From: Petrolisthes cinctipes
Taxonomy: Eukaryota; Arthropoda; Malacostraca; Decapoda; Porcellanidae
Direction: 5' to 3'
NCBI GenBank assembly: GCA_033782935.1
Contig: JAWQEG010001235.1
Coordinates: 124,001-188,000 of the forward strand
Length of the DNA: 64,000 nt
How positions within the stretch are numbered: the first letter of the stretch is position 1; each line of letters starts with the position of its first letter. Positions 27,801 to 42,500 of this stretch are shown piece by piece. Under the pieces are notes generated by a model. That model was not told the DNA's origin. It worked only from the letters and a program-made list of their open reading frames with translations, and did no database searches. The translations under genes were made by a program, and so were the position numbers.

Positions 27801-30800
27801 TTCATGAAGAAACATTTACAAACTTAACTTTTTTAACCTTTTTCCAAGTTAAATTTCCATTCCGCTTCCTACAAGTTTGAAGTTGGTAAGACAAACCAAT
27901 GAGATTTTGAAGTCAGAATGTTATTGTTAATATATTTATTATTAATTTTTATTTATTATTAATATATTTATGCCCACTACCAAGGTGTAATATTCTGTCA
28001 CTCATGGTTCATTGGTGTATAAATTTAGTTAGAGATGCCAAATGTATTTAGGGGGTATGTAATAATGGAGTACAGTGTTGTTGGTGGTAATTCTGGAGCA
28101 ACTGCATGGATTCCTCCAAACTATTCCATGGTTCTGTTTCCTGGCATACTTTGGAAGAATCAAGGCACACTCCAATGTACCAAGGACCCTGTGAATGTGT
28201 ATGAGACCTGGTGGCTTCTGATTCCTCCCGACTATGCCACGAAACAAGCTCCTTTAATGTTGGTGGTGTTTCGTGGCAATGTTTAAAGGACTCACTAACC
28301 TCCAAATTTCTGACTACATCACGTGGGTTCTTAAGAGTTTTGTGTGAAGGATGCCCAGTTCTGAGACGTGCAACCTTTCAACATAATAGCATTAAGGGAA
28401 TATTCCTTTGTTGGTGAATTGGAAGGCCTCCGATTCCTCCAAACTATGCCATTAAACAGATCCCTTATTAGAAACATTTTAAGGTGAATTGTATCCTGGG
28501 ATAGTTTGGAGGAATCTGTAATTAACTCTCCAAATTTACCAAAAAAACTTTCCCCTTGAATAATAAATGACCAGTGAAACATTTACTAAGGCAGCTGAAA
28601 GAAAGTAGGACAGTCATTTATATTTATGCCACTATGATTTATGTCACTATAACCAAGTCTTGCTTCCTCTATGTGATCACCCATCATTTAATATTTCTAT
28701 GTACTTTACTCTAAGGTGTCTTGCAGTGGCGTCTCACAGTCACATCATCAGGACACTCACTCTTGCTCATGCTATTGTCTCCCTGGATATCACTTTATGG
28801 ACTGTTTGTTGTTTTGCCTCCTGTGGGGTTACAATGTGATTCCTTCGTACTTCCAGAGGAGTTCATGCAGTTTGAGCTGAAACCTGATATTTACCTTTTA
28901 AAGTGGTTTCTACTTTCCTTTGTGGTACTATGGTTTCTTCACTTAACTATTTTTTTGTATTCCATCTCTTAGCTCTCGGATATCCTTGGCCTTTTACCAA
29001 TTTTTTCAGTGTTTTCAGTGTTTGGGAAGTCAATGGGTAGTACAGTATTGTTAAACTTCTTCATCGACAAAAAGTTCTCTTTATCGCTATATCCGTATTG
29101 CAAAATAATGGGAATTGAGCGGCAAAGAGAACTTTTCCTTGATGATGTTTAATAATACCAGCCATTGTGTTTTAAGGGGTTGTTTGGTATGTGATGGTTG
29201 CCACAGTTGACCAAGTTAGTGTCACTGATAATAGTTATTACACACAAATAGTGGAAACATTTCATAGTTGTTGTTGTTGTTGTTGTTGTTGATGTTCTCC
29301 CGGGGCAGAATGGCCTCCTGCCCCACAGACCCCTGGTACACTCTGGTCGCAGTGAAAAAACAAATTAAAATAAAGGAGGGGCTGGCCCTATATGCCTGGG
29401 CTACCGAAGCACATCCCAAGGAAATGGGACCAGAGCTTACTGGACCAGGGAGTCTGGGGGCCTCCGACCGCCAGGGAGATTGGGGGGAAGGCTTTGATCC
29501 CACAGCCAGTGCTGTGGGCCCAAGTCCACGTTACCACAAGAGCTACAAGTGGGGCCGTACCTTCCATGAGACCAGCCCTGAAGGGACCATAAGGGGAGGG
29601 AGTTTACACTGCTGCATGCAAAGGGATAATGCACCCCCGTGTGCTGGCGGTCCACACAGCAGTGAAAAAAAAAAAAAAAAAAAAGGCCTCCGGTTGCAGT
29701 ACACCTCACGAGGATTTTTAATCCATGTGGGCAGATCTCGTCAAATCCACTAGAAAGTGACCAGATCCTACAACAATCTTTATTCTAGCCCTGTGGGGTA
29801 TAACTAATATTCACAGAGAATAAAGTCAGCCCCACTGGGAACAACATTTCATAGTAATCTACCCCAGTTGTGTGTGTGTTCCATTCAAAGTTTTGCCCAG
29901 AGCATCACTCAGTCCATATGTTTTCTGGTGTTGAGATTGACCCTAAGGTTGTACGATTTTGGTACTACTACTTCTTTTCCCCCTTTATTTTTTATATTGA
30001 GAGAAGTGGGGGCTAAAGGCAAGAAACTCATTTCTTGGCTCATACCTGTCATCATCATCATCATCATCATTACCCCCATTTCCCTTTTTTTAAGGGGTCA
30101 GGAGGCTCTAGCAACAGGCATGGGGTCCAGCTCCAAGGCTATTTGAGCCTTTGGTGGCGTCATTGTTAAAGAGCGGGATCCTCAATCCTCACTCCCCCCC
30201 CCCCTGTATCGTAGGGGATATGAGTTCTAACCTGTAAAATGAGAAAAGAGTTAAAGAGATCCAAAATCAGGTTGATGTGGAGAGAGAGTGACTGTAATAA
30301 GTCAGTAAAAGTGGAAGAGTTGATGAGATGGAAGACCTTTGACTCCATCTGTGACACCTGCACAAAAACATCAGCTGTGTTGAGGTAAATTGTTTACAGA
30401 ATCTGTGCGGTATTATACCCAATTTCTTTGATGCAGGTTTTATTGAGAGATATTATGATCTCTCAAGGAAATATATTGAGAGAAGAAACACTAAGAGAAG
30501 AGAATGAATTGTATATCATTGAAGAAAAGAGGTTTGTCATTTGGAATATTAGAGTGAGTTAAAAATGAAGGAATTGTGTTTTTGAAGCTTTGAAAACCAC
30601 ATGGTTCTCTTTACCCCAAACATATATGAACAAGAAGTCAAAATTCAGACATGCTACATCATTGTGTGAAGTGACAAACAGCTGTTGGGAATGGGGATGG
30701 ATGATTGTCAAAGGTGGTGGAGTAGTGTACAGTAGAGTGGAATCATCAGTCTTTCAATGAATTGATAAAGAAGAGCAGTTAGTGAGATCTTAAATGAAAA

Positions 30801-33515
30801 GATCCCTGAAGAACACTACTTGTTGATAGTCATAAAAGAAGAGCAGCGATTGTCTAAAATGTCAGCTATAATGTGGGAGCGTATGGTGGGATTCCGAAAG
30901 TGGTTTAAGAGTTTAAGCATCATGGGGTAATATTGGATCTGTGTTCACTCATTATACTGACATCAGAATGATACTAAATCTTGCCATGAAATGATTATCA
31001 TGATGAGTGAAGGTAAATGAACCAAGAAATTACAATGGTCTCTATTTAATTACAGTATTTTTAATCATTTGGTCATTTCATTGTACTGTATGTATGTATA
31101 CTTAACTGTATCAATTCACAATATAACCATCATTCTATATACTGTACATATGCTTTATGTAACTTGGAATTCTATTTATATATACAAATTTATTTATACT
31201 TGTAACAGGGGAAGAAGATGGACCCGTCACCAGCTGCCCTCTTATCCTACTTCACCGAACGTGTCAAAACCAACTTACACCTGGTGGTATCCCTCTCCCC
31301 TCTTGGTCCTGCCTTCATCACCCGGCTTCGTATGTTTCCCTCACTTATCAACTGCTGCACAATTGACTGGTAAGGGAAATCAAAACTGTCTGTTGAAGAC
31401 ATTGTATAGTATTTGGTAAAAAAAAAAATACTGGGTAAATGGAATGACATATTGATCCTACATTTGAATGATCACATACACTCATGTGGATATTGTAGTG
31501 TTCATGTAGATATATACTTCTTAACAATTTCTTTACCCTTATTAATGTTGGCAGTTTTTGACATAGCACTGATTTTCAACTCATTGCAGTGACACTTTGT
31601 TGTTTTATATAAAATTGTTCAACTCCATAGAACTGGACGCTAAATCCATTATTTGGTATACTGTATTGGAGCTCATTATAGAGAGGGTTTACTATATATA
31701 CTGTTTACAAAAGTTTAAGGGGGTATGGGAATAGGGGGACAGGCTTGGGGGGGGGGGGTGAGGGAGTAGGGGACAGGCTTGGGGGGGTTTGGGGGGTGCG
31801 GGAGTAGGGGGACAGGCTTGGGGGGGGGGGAGGGTTAGAGGGCTGTGGGAATAGGGGACAGGCTTTCTACCCACCCCAAGCCTGTCCCCCTATTCCCGCA
31901 CCCCCCAAACCCCCCCTCCCGCGCCCCCTTAATGAAGTGACATATACTGCAGGTTCACCCCATGGCCAGATGATGCTCTGGAAATGGTTGCCACAACTTT
32001 ATTAGAGGAAACCAAGTTGGAGGCGCCACTTCTTGCTCGTTGTGTTGCTGCCTGTAAACATTTCCATCATAGCATCCACACCCTCTCTGCCAAGTAACAA
32101 CACACACAGTTTGTTTGTCTTTATAATTCATTCTCAGTTCATTCTTATTCTCAGATCATTTTCATTCACAGATCGTCCTCAGTCTCAGATCATTCTCTGT
32201 TTTAGATCATGGAATTTTGTTGAGTGGTAATGAGAGCTTATTATGCTACAGGACCTAATAAGTTACTTGGGTATTTGTGAAAAATGGAACTTGAAAACAA
32301 ACATGACAAGGAGGAAGGTTATGATTTTTTAGGTTTATGGACTGGAAATGGGCAGTGTAAAGTCATTCCAATATCTAGGTTCTGTACAGGACAGTAGTGT
32401 GTTAAGCAAATTTAAAGTCAAAGAGAGGTTATATGTGGAGAGGATTTGTGGGAATATTGAAGAAGGTGATGAGAAGTAGAATAGTGCACATGGAAGCTGA
32501 AAATTCTGTACAATATACAGTAGTAATATTGTGATACACTATACCAATTTTGATATTAAGGACATGAAACTTTAGGACATGTGGAGAGAATGGAAAGTGA
32601 GGAGTTTGTAAAGAAGGTGTATGGAAGTGAAGTTGTGGGACCTGGTGTGAGAGGCAGACCTCCGGTTAGATGGCAGAACAGAGTGGAAGAGTATGTAAAG
32701 GAGAGAAACATAAGGGGCAGAGGAGGGTTTGACCAAGTAAGGAGGGAGTGTTGGAACAGGGAGAACTGGAGGCACTTCTGCCGTGGCCACCCCCTTGGGG
32801 GGAGTTCCCAGAGGGAGAGAGGTGTCAGAGCTATATACTGTATAGATAGATAGAAACTTTGGCATAATTTTGAGGTAACAAGTTATAAACATACAGTATA
32901 TTGGTATAATTTTGATATTAAGAAAATGAAATTTTATTATACTGTACAAGGTAACGAGTTATGCATAGTAATCTCTCAATTATCCGTCGTCGTGCTATCC
33001 GTCATGCGACATTATCCGGCGCACGAAATCCTTATCTCCAGTCAGGTCCGTATGTGCGCATTAAAAAAAATCGGCAAAATTCAATAGTCTACCATACACC
33101 AGCCACTTCTCCATACTCTGTATAATTTAAGGAAGATAAAGAAAATGGAGGTATTACAAATTTAGAACACTAACTAGAGAATTTTTAAGTTAAATTTTTT
33201 TTCAAGTGATATTTTCCATGCTAAGAAAAACCCACTTTTTATAGACAGAAAGTATTTTATATGGATGTTTCGGAGGCAACTACCTCCCTCTTCAGCAGTA
33301 CAGAGTTGAATGAAAGGAAAATAAGTAGCTGACAGGGGGAGGGAGGGACGAGGTGTGTTCTGATGACAGACAGACCTCACCTCACCTCACCTCACCCAAG
33401 GTCAGGTCAGGCCGGTTGGGTGAGGTGTGGTCTGTCTGTCACCTCACCTCACCTCACCCAAGGGCAGGTCAGGCCGGTTGGGTCTGAAACATAGATTTTT
33501 TGTTGTTAATATTTT

Positions 33516-33553
<38 letters not shown>

Positions 33554-36500
33554 CAAAAAATTTGAGAAAAATATTATTTGTTGCTCGATTGCAATGAAAA
33601 ATGGTCAGTATATGTAAAAACCAACGGGAAATACGATGGCAAAGAGCTTTTGCTTCTAAAATTAACAGGAGCACAGATGGGGGTGAGAGTGGAGGCTCCC
33701 CTTAATGTTATTAGCATTGTGCGAGCCGGAAGGAGCTACGGGAGGGCGGGGGGTAGTGATGCATTATCCGTCTTTCGACATTATCCGACGCGGTCTTGGC
33801 TGCTATACGCCGGATAATTGAGAGATTGTACTGTATACCTGTATGATTTATGATTTTAATTAAGGAGAGATTGTTTTTGCAGGTACCTGGAGCAACTACG
33901 TCGGAGGTATTATGTGACTGCCACCTCATATTTGGAAGTGGTCTTTACTTTCAAGAAATTATTGATAAAAAAGCGTTCTGAAATACTTACTCTCAGGAAC
34001 CGGTGAGTCAGTACTGTACCGTACCATCCATCAATAATCTCTAGCCCACTTGAGTCGAAGCCTGAGATCTGTAGCAGGCGGTTTCTGGATGACAGCCCAC
34101 CCAAACCATCATTAGACCACACACATTTTGAACCAATGGAGGCTTTGAGTGGGCCGTCGTCTAGAAACCGCCTGCTCCAGATCTCGGGCTTCAACTCAGG
34201 TGGGCTAGGGATTGTGGATTGCCAGTGTACAGTATCTAAATAACACAGCTAGATAACACACATACTGTACATTAATTACAGAAGCAACTATAACAGCTGT
34301 ACTGTATATTACTTCAAGAACACCAATCTATCTACTGTATCTATTTGTCTATCCATCTATCTTTATATATACAGTAGTTATACAGTATGCATATCTATAC
34401 GGTATACAGTATATCTGTTTTTATCTGTATACAGTAGATAGATAGATAGATATATACCTCTGTAATTTATTCCCTTATTGTAGTTATTTCATATGTCTTC
34501 TCCATTCCTTAGTCACTTATCTTATTCTTCACTGGCCCCAAGGTATGTAACAGGGTTGGAGAAGTTGAAAGAAGCCAAACAGCTGATCACTGAACTGCAG
34601 GAGGAGCTGAGGGTACTACAGCCCCGCCTGGTTGAGACCTCAGCCAACACAGAGGCCCTTATGATTAAAATTGAACAAGACACCATCCAAGTTGAGCGGA
34701 AAAAAGAACTAGTGGCAGCAGATGAAGCAGTGGCAAACAAGAAATTTGCTGATGCTCAAGCAATAAAGGATGATTGTGAGAAGGAACTGGCCAAGGCTGT
34801 ACCTGCTCTCAGTGCTGCCACTCATGCTCTTAATACACTGAAACAAGATGACATCAGAGTTGTTAAGGCCATGAAGAACCCACCATCAGGAGTGAAACTG
34901 GTGAGATAATAGAACAACATTCTATTCTGTCCTTATGATATACAGATTGTACTTAGGTTTTGTATCATCTGTTGTGACCAGTTCAGGGCCCAGATATTAC
35001 ATATTTAATGTTGATATGTAAAAAGCTGAGGTGTAGTAGCCAATGCAATGCTGATATTAGCTTTCTGTTGGAGACTGGGATTATTGGCATTGTATTTGAT
35101 GCTTCTCCCTAATTTTGTGAGAACAGGAAGAAGCAAGAAAAGAATATAGTGTAACCTACCCACTGTGAAGGACAGGCAGAATGGGAATAGTTTTTCTTTT
35201 CTACTTCTGGTATTGAGTTTATATGAAAATCATGACACTGCCAATCCTTTGTAGGTAATGGAGGCCGTGTGTGTGATGCTGGACCTGAAGCCAGAGAGGC
35301 GGCCTGACCCCAGTGGCTCAGGCAAGATGATAGAGGAATATTGGGCTGTGTCTCAGAAGCTGTTGGGAGACATGAAGTTCCTCCAGAACCTCCTCAGCTA
35401 TGACAAAGAAAGCATTCCAACTAAAATCATTACCCATGTTCGCAATAAGTGAGTGTTTAGATAAATCTACAACCAGATTATTTATAGTCAACGCCAATGG
35501 CAGTAGGAAAGTGCACTCACATTGCTCATCACAAATACCTGTAATTTCTGTTGTGCTTATTGAGAATGATAATCTTAGGGAGGAAAATACAGCATAGTAA
35601 TACATCAAATATCCAGATTTTGTTAAATTTGGATACAGAAACAGCTGCAAAAATTGTGAGTCATTATCTACCACCAACCCACTGTCCTCTCTGTTATTTC
35701 TGGTATATCCTTCCATTGCTAACCCTACAGAACCCCTACCCCTTGAAAGATTGGAAATGGAATCTTGATAATGATATTAATGGTATCCTTTCTTCTCTAT
35801 CCAGAATTCATCATCCATATCCCTTTATCATTATTTTTGACAACTTTTTTTGCTCAAGGCTTCATCTCTTTTTTTATACTCAGATTCTACAGTCATCCTG
35901 ATTTTGATCCTAAGAAGATCCGGATGGTTTCAATGGCATGTGAGGGACTGTGTCGCTGGGTACGAGCCATGGTTGTGTATGATCAAGTCATCAAGATTGT
36001 GGCACCCAAGAAACAGGCTCTAGAGGCAGCAAATCATGAACTGGCACTGCAGAATGAAAAACTGGAGGAAAAGAGGAAGGAACTGAGAGAGGTTAGCTCA
36101 GTTGATAAAGAATGTGGAGAATGAAGATTAGAAAAAGCTTAGTACAGTAGATATATAAAGGCAAAGTCTTTGGTTGCCTAGAAACTCATAAATAGCCAAG
36201 AATGGTATTAAAGCATTTAAATTGACATGTAATTTTAATTGTCTGGTTAACGAGATGTTGCTCATGGGATGCCAGCTTGACCCATTCACAAGTTGGTGTT
36301 GGTTGTGTAAGGTGGGAACTGGTGGTGGCAGCAGTATGCTTATATATCAGAGAAACCCATACTAATAGTGCACCACTTACTGTATTATTTATTTACTGTA
36401 CTACATTATTGATTTGAAGCCTTTCATTTTATTGATTCAACTTATTGAATTGAATTCTTTTTTTGTCCATTTCTTTTATACTACCTTATTAAATTGAATC

Positions 36501-39500
36501 CTTTCATTTACAATAGCAACTCACCCATAAATCTACATCATAATTATACAGTACAGTAAGAGAGAATAAGATTTTTTTCCCTTCAAACTACATAGGTAAC
36601 GGATAAGCTCCAGGCTCTCAATGACGAATTCACAAAGAAACAAAAGGAGAAGAAAGATCTGGAAGACTCAATTGTGCGTTGTGAACAGAAGAGAGACCGA
36701 TCAGAGAGACTCATTAGAGGTCTTGGAGGGGAGAGGGACAGGTGAGTGAGGCTGGTATTAATGTCACACAGTTTATCATTACTTATTCAAGGAGTTCTGC
36801 CAGTATCTTAATAACTATTGTATCTCATTCATCCTTCTATTAACTTTCAGTGAGCTATGGTACTTAAAACATAATACTGTACAGTAACTTCATGCAGACC
36901 CAAATATTCCATGATGAAGATTTAGAGTCTGCTGAGCATTAGTGTTTCCAGTCTTACTTTATGACTGTGAGACCCGGATACTGAATGACACCTTGAGGGC
37001 TCACCTTGACTCCTTTGGTACTAAAGATCATAGGCAAGAATTTTCGTGGTGTTGACGATGATGTGGTACCAGTATGATGACTCCATAGACACAATACAGA
37101 GCCATTGTACCGGTACGACATCATTGTCAACACCACTGATATTCTTGCCTACTACCCTAAGTGTCTGTACAGAATCATAGGATATATGTACAGCCACAAT
37201 AAAATAACCACCGACACTTTCCTTCTATCTTACAAATAAATCAGTATCATATAAAATACAATCCTACAATGCCTTATGTCAACTCAACCCCCTCAATTAT
37301 TACTATAAAGTGCTGCAAAATCATACACATGTTGTTCTTTATTACCAAGATATTTACTACAATGGAAGGAAATTGTCGGTGGATATTTGATTGTGGCTAT
37401 ACCTGGAGGGACCAAGGTGTCTAACCACAGATTACTCCATGAGGCTGATTCACAACCTATTACCAGTCTGATCTAAGAATGTCAACATCATCTATATGGG
37501 CATGTGGTTTTCATTTCCCTGAGGCTGACCCTGTATATAGGATTACTGTATAACTGAAAGGACTGACACTGGGTGGAGGTGACCAAAGGGTAGACCACAC
37601 AACATATGACTGAAGAAAGTCAATGATTCACACTGGGAGGTATTGAGGTTGGGAAGGTATCTGTATGGTGGGAGGAATCCTAAGAGATGATATAAAGTGA
37701 CGGGTATCCTACAGCAATGTGCCACAAGGCGTATGTCCCTCAATAATGATGGGGTTTACATGGCAAGTGTGGTACCCAACACTTTGCATGGCAGTATATC
37801 CAGTACTTCATTTTTCATTGTTTTGATTCCTCTGTACTCTTTTAATCTGCAGCTCATATTCTTGTTTGTATTCTCTCAGATGGAGTAATGAGGCACAGAA
37901 GCTGAGCCAGAGCCTAGAGAATGTGATCGGGGATGTATTGATTGCTGCTGCTGTTGTGGCTTACCTTGGAGCGTTCACTGTTGAGTACAGAGAGGTAATG
38001 ATATTAGTGATATAAAACACTACATCATAACTTATATGTTCTTGATTAAATAGAAGAATATAATGCATAACAAATGATGATATTGTAATGTTTATAAAGC
38101 ACAGTATTTGATAATATAGATAATGGTACTGTATTAATTTTCTTTTTCAATACAGGAATGCTTAAATGACTGGCATAGTAAATGTCGGGAGCTGGGTATC
38201 TCGTGTAGTGACAAGTTTGTTTTGTATGATACTCTGGGTGATCCTGTACAGAGCCGAACTTGGCAGTTGGCAGGGCTTCCTGTTGATTCTTTTTCAGTGG
38301 ATAATGCCATCATTGTTGCTCATTCACGCCGCTGGCCACTCATGATTGATCCTCAAGGTAAGACTCATCTTTGTTTTTTATCATGTGTGGGAAAGATATA
38401 AGACTACTGTATAGGTAGTTTCTGCAAACTATATTACTGCAAAGCACAAACTTGTGAAAGCATATAATACTTGTTTTTTTGTGTTGTTTTTATGTATGTT
38501 CCGACACTGGACATAAGCTTCATCAAGCCCGTTACCGTGGCCCAGGTCAACTGCTACTCACACACACACACACGTCATGACTTCCGAACTGGTACCCAGC
38601 CACAGAGGGAGGGAAGTGAGGGTAATTCCCAAATACTGCAGCTATTATGGTACCTGTGAGGGTGTTTTACGACGTTCGGTGGCCTTGTAGTTAGTGCCTC
38701 AAACTCAGATCGGAAGAGTAAATATTCTCAGGCCCTCACCTGAGAGGAATTGATCTCCCGACCTATAGGTTATGAGTCCAGCATACTAACCACTTGGCCA
38801 CCTCCCCTATAAAACAAATATGGATACAGTCTTAATGCTGTGCATTATTCTTGGATAGTAACATGCAGTTAACTTAATTCACAAGGAAGTGTCATGGCTA
38901 ACTGCCTTGCATGTTCACAGAGCTTCATTTTTTTTCCAAAATCAAGAAAGATGACGACTAAAGGCTAAGTAACAGACTCTCATTAATAAGCTACTGTACC
39001 TGTTAATTTCCCACATTATGATGACTTCTTCAAATCCTTACCACTTCCATTACCATTTTAGGTCAGGCTAACAAATGGGTAGTGAATATGGAACGTGAGA
39101 ACGGGCTGCTTTCAGTGAAACAGACAGACCCAAACTTCTTGTCTGTGGTGGAGAAAGCACTGCAAGGAGGCAAGCCATTACTCATAGAAGGTGTTGGAGA
39201 GGAGCTTGATCCTGTCTTGGGTAAGTCATCTCAACTTATTTATTCAGTTAAACATACCATACAAATTTGATAATGACATGAATAATTAAATCTGTGTACA
39301 TGTACAGTAATGTGCTCTACTACGATTCCTTGGGGCTGCTCGGCCAGACACTCTGGGGAACTTTAACAACAACAACAACAACTACGATTCCTTCCTGAAA
39401 ATTTATTATTCCTTTCCTTTCAGTTATATAATAATATCTAATGCAGAATTTCAATCATTTACCCCCATGTATTTAAAATTAGCTGCTGTTACTAAGGACT

Positions 39501-42500
39501 ACCTGTATGATAAGATGTAATGCATTTGTTTCGGTGATGTTATACAAGTCTATGAATGTTATTTGAGAATATACTGTAGAACAGTACTATTGGAAGTAAG
39601 TACAGCTCAATACAGTACTATATACATGTGATGTGTGATTTTACCAGACCCAGTGTTGCTGCGTCAGACATACCAACAGCAGGGAGTGGAACAGGTGCGT
39701 CTGGGAGAAGTGACTACAGAGTATCATCCAGACTTTCGCCTCTATCTCACCACACGCTTCCGTAATCCTCACTACCTTCCTCAAGTCACTGTGAAGGTTG
39801 GTACATTATCATATCTTATCATTTACACTATTTTCCTCAACAAGGAAAATGTTATCATTCAAAATTTTCTTTGAATGACCAAAGCTACAAAGATTGAATT
39901 CAATTTAGTTACCAGTATTGCAAATTCCCTACAAACTTTTCCCAGTAGTTTCAGTACATTCAGGTACAATATGATAGGAATGGAAATGAACAAATAACCA
40001 AAATTAATATGAAATTGCCCCAATGTTGTCTCACACTTCATCTGCCATCCCAAAATGTATCATGCTAAAAAGGTCTAGAAACTTATTATGATTATTGTGT
40101 ATAATTTGATAAAGACCCAGATTAGTAGTGTAGTGTACTATACTTATTTGTATCACAAAATTCCTCTAAAACATGTTTATAATCCCACAGGTGGTGCTCA
40201 TCAATTTCTTGATCACAGTTCCTGGCTTAGAGAACCAGCTCTTGGGGTTGGTAGTGGCATATGAAAGGCCACAGCTGGAAGAGAAAAAAACTCGTCTGTT
40301 AGTAGAATCAGCACATAACCGACGAGCCCTTCAAAAGACCCAGGAAAAAATACTTCAAGTTCTCTCCACTGCTGGACAGAACCTCTTAGAAGATGAAAAG
40401 GCAATAGACATCATGAGTTCTAGTCGGGTTAGTACATAAACATCCATCCTTGAGGTCCTCTATTATTGTTAGAGTATAATCAATGTACTGTACTATATAA
40501 TATAAGGTTTGTATCAGTAATTTGAGTTTTACCCACCCACAAGATTGTGTGTTCACATATCTAGGTAAGGGAATCCATATCAGATTGAACTGACTATGTT
40601 TCAAATTGACTGGTAATTACAAATACAGGTATTCCATTGAACATAAATATATTAAAAATTCATAAATTTTATGGATAGCAACAAATTTGTTATTGTCTAG
40701 CCAGTACTAGGAGGCCTGGATGGCCTGGGCTAGACAGGGGGTAGGTTCTATAACAATCCAGCTGTGCTGGTTCCATTTTACCAATATTATACTGTATTGT
40801 ATCAGTTTCAGTAATGACACATGGAAGTGATATAAAAGGTATGTCAGATGTTTAGGCATACACATCTTTATGTCTTCATGGGAATTGTGTACTATTTTCT
40901 CCTTTGCCAGGTGTTGTCTGAAGAAATATCTGCTAAGGAGGCTGTGGTACAACAAACAGAGGGTGAGATAGATGCAGCCAGGGGGGCATACAGACCAGTT
41001 GCTGTTCATGCTTCTGTTCTCTTCTTCTGTGTCTCAGACTTGGCTGCCATTGAGGCCATGTATCAGTTCTCACTCACCTGGTTTATCACATTGTATTTAC
41101 AGGTATTTTGAGTATATTATAAGTTTTATTTCATCAGAAATTGATGTGCCATAAATTCCACTGATAGCCACTGTAGCCATTAACTTTTCTGGCAGTGAAT
41201 GTTTTTGGTTAATTCGGTACAGCATATCATTGGTGTGTAAAGAGTAAGATAACAACTCCTGCTGTACAATAGTTTAGCAACTTTACTCTTTATTAACATT
41301 GTTGTGTTGTCACATATGGCCAAACTTCATGGGCATCTTGCAGCATTCAGTAATATCACATCATGACAGACAGTATGAATGATGCACAGAGGAAGCTTCT
41401 TGTTTCGCTGCCTTTATATTTACTATGAAACAGCATTCTTGAGCTGGCAAAAAACTGTTCAATTTATGTGTATTTAAATTAGTTTACATTATTACTAATT
41501 TTTCATTTTATTCATTATAGAATTAAATTGAATTTTATCCTTTTTATTTGTCCATTTTTTTGTACCATCTTAGTACCAAATGACCAATTAGGCCTGTTAC
41601 TTTACAAGTTTGATCATTCTCTTCTTTCAGACCATACGAAATTCATCACCCAGTGAAGACGTTGATGTCAGGATCAGACAACTAAACACTCAGCTCACCT
41701 GGGCAGTCTTCCTCTCTGTCTGCCGTTCACTTTTTGAGAGAGACAAGCTTCTCTTTTCATTCATGCTGTGCGTCCGACTACAACAAGCACAGGTTGTGTA
41801 CATTGTTTTTTTTTCTTGTTTTTTTTTTTTTATTTATTCTCATGTACACTGGTCATCCAATAATAAAATATATAAGGATATGGTTAACGAAAAGCATATT
41901 AAAGAGTACTGAAGCATTAGAAATAAATATACATGTCATGGCCCATGGCTCACCTTACTCCATGTCATCTTACCCATTACAATACAATACTGAACGTCTC
42001 CTTTGTGATCAATTATTTTAAATACTGTACAGTAAAATATTTTGCTTAAAAAAAGACTTTGTGCTTTAGATTAGTAAATAAAACATCTAAAACCAAGTAC
42101 AGGTACTGTACTGTACCCAGTACTGAATCGTGGAAGGTTTTGCCTAAATGTTAAGAGTCATACTTTAGCCAATCACTGGAGATAAATAGATGTGGTCTTC
42201 TGTGAACATTTGCCTTCAGCTCGAGATTAAAACATCTTTAGAGGAAACTCTCTTGTGGTCAAATTGGGGGGTGAATGAATCCTCCAAACTACGCCTGGAA
42301 ACAAATCACCTTAGTGTTACTAATAGGGAATCTGTTGTTTCATGTCATTGTTTGGAGGATTTACTAGTCCTTCAATTTGACCACAAGAGAGACTCCCTTT
42401 AAGTGTGAGTTCTTATCCATTTAAATTGTATTTGCTGCAGGGCTTGGTAGAGGAAGATGTGTGGAGGTTCCTGTTGACTGGAGGGCAGGGTAGTTTGATG

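Larger units (their letters stand above)
22514..31208 (+). other. 8.7 kb repeat-rich intron between exons 15 and 16
   Basis: Largest visible intron. It contains a TIR element (23400-23651), a two-copy 79-bp tandem duplication (23963-24118), two GGGCCGTATTC fold-backs, several TTAA MITEs, a (CAA)n-tailed retroelement with target duplication (29268-29842) and a (CAT)n run near 30050. 24700-26100, 26300-28020, 28600-29250 and 30200-31200 show nothing I can identify. Confidence 0.75.

Noticed and set aside
29268..29753. 161-residue frame with a poly-Lys run
   Set aside because: Lies in a repeat with target duplications; the Lys run comes from the A-run and the frame is not preserved in the copy at 53257-53770.
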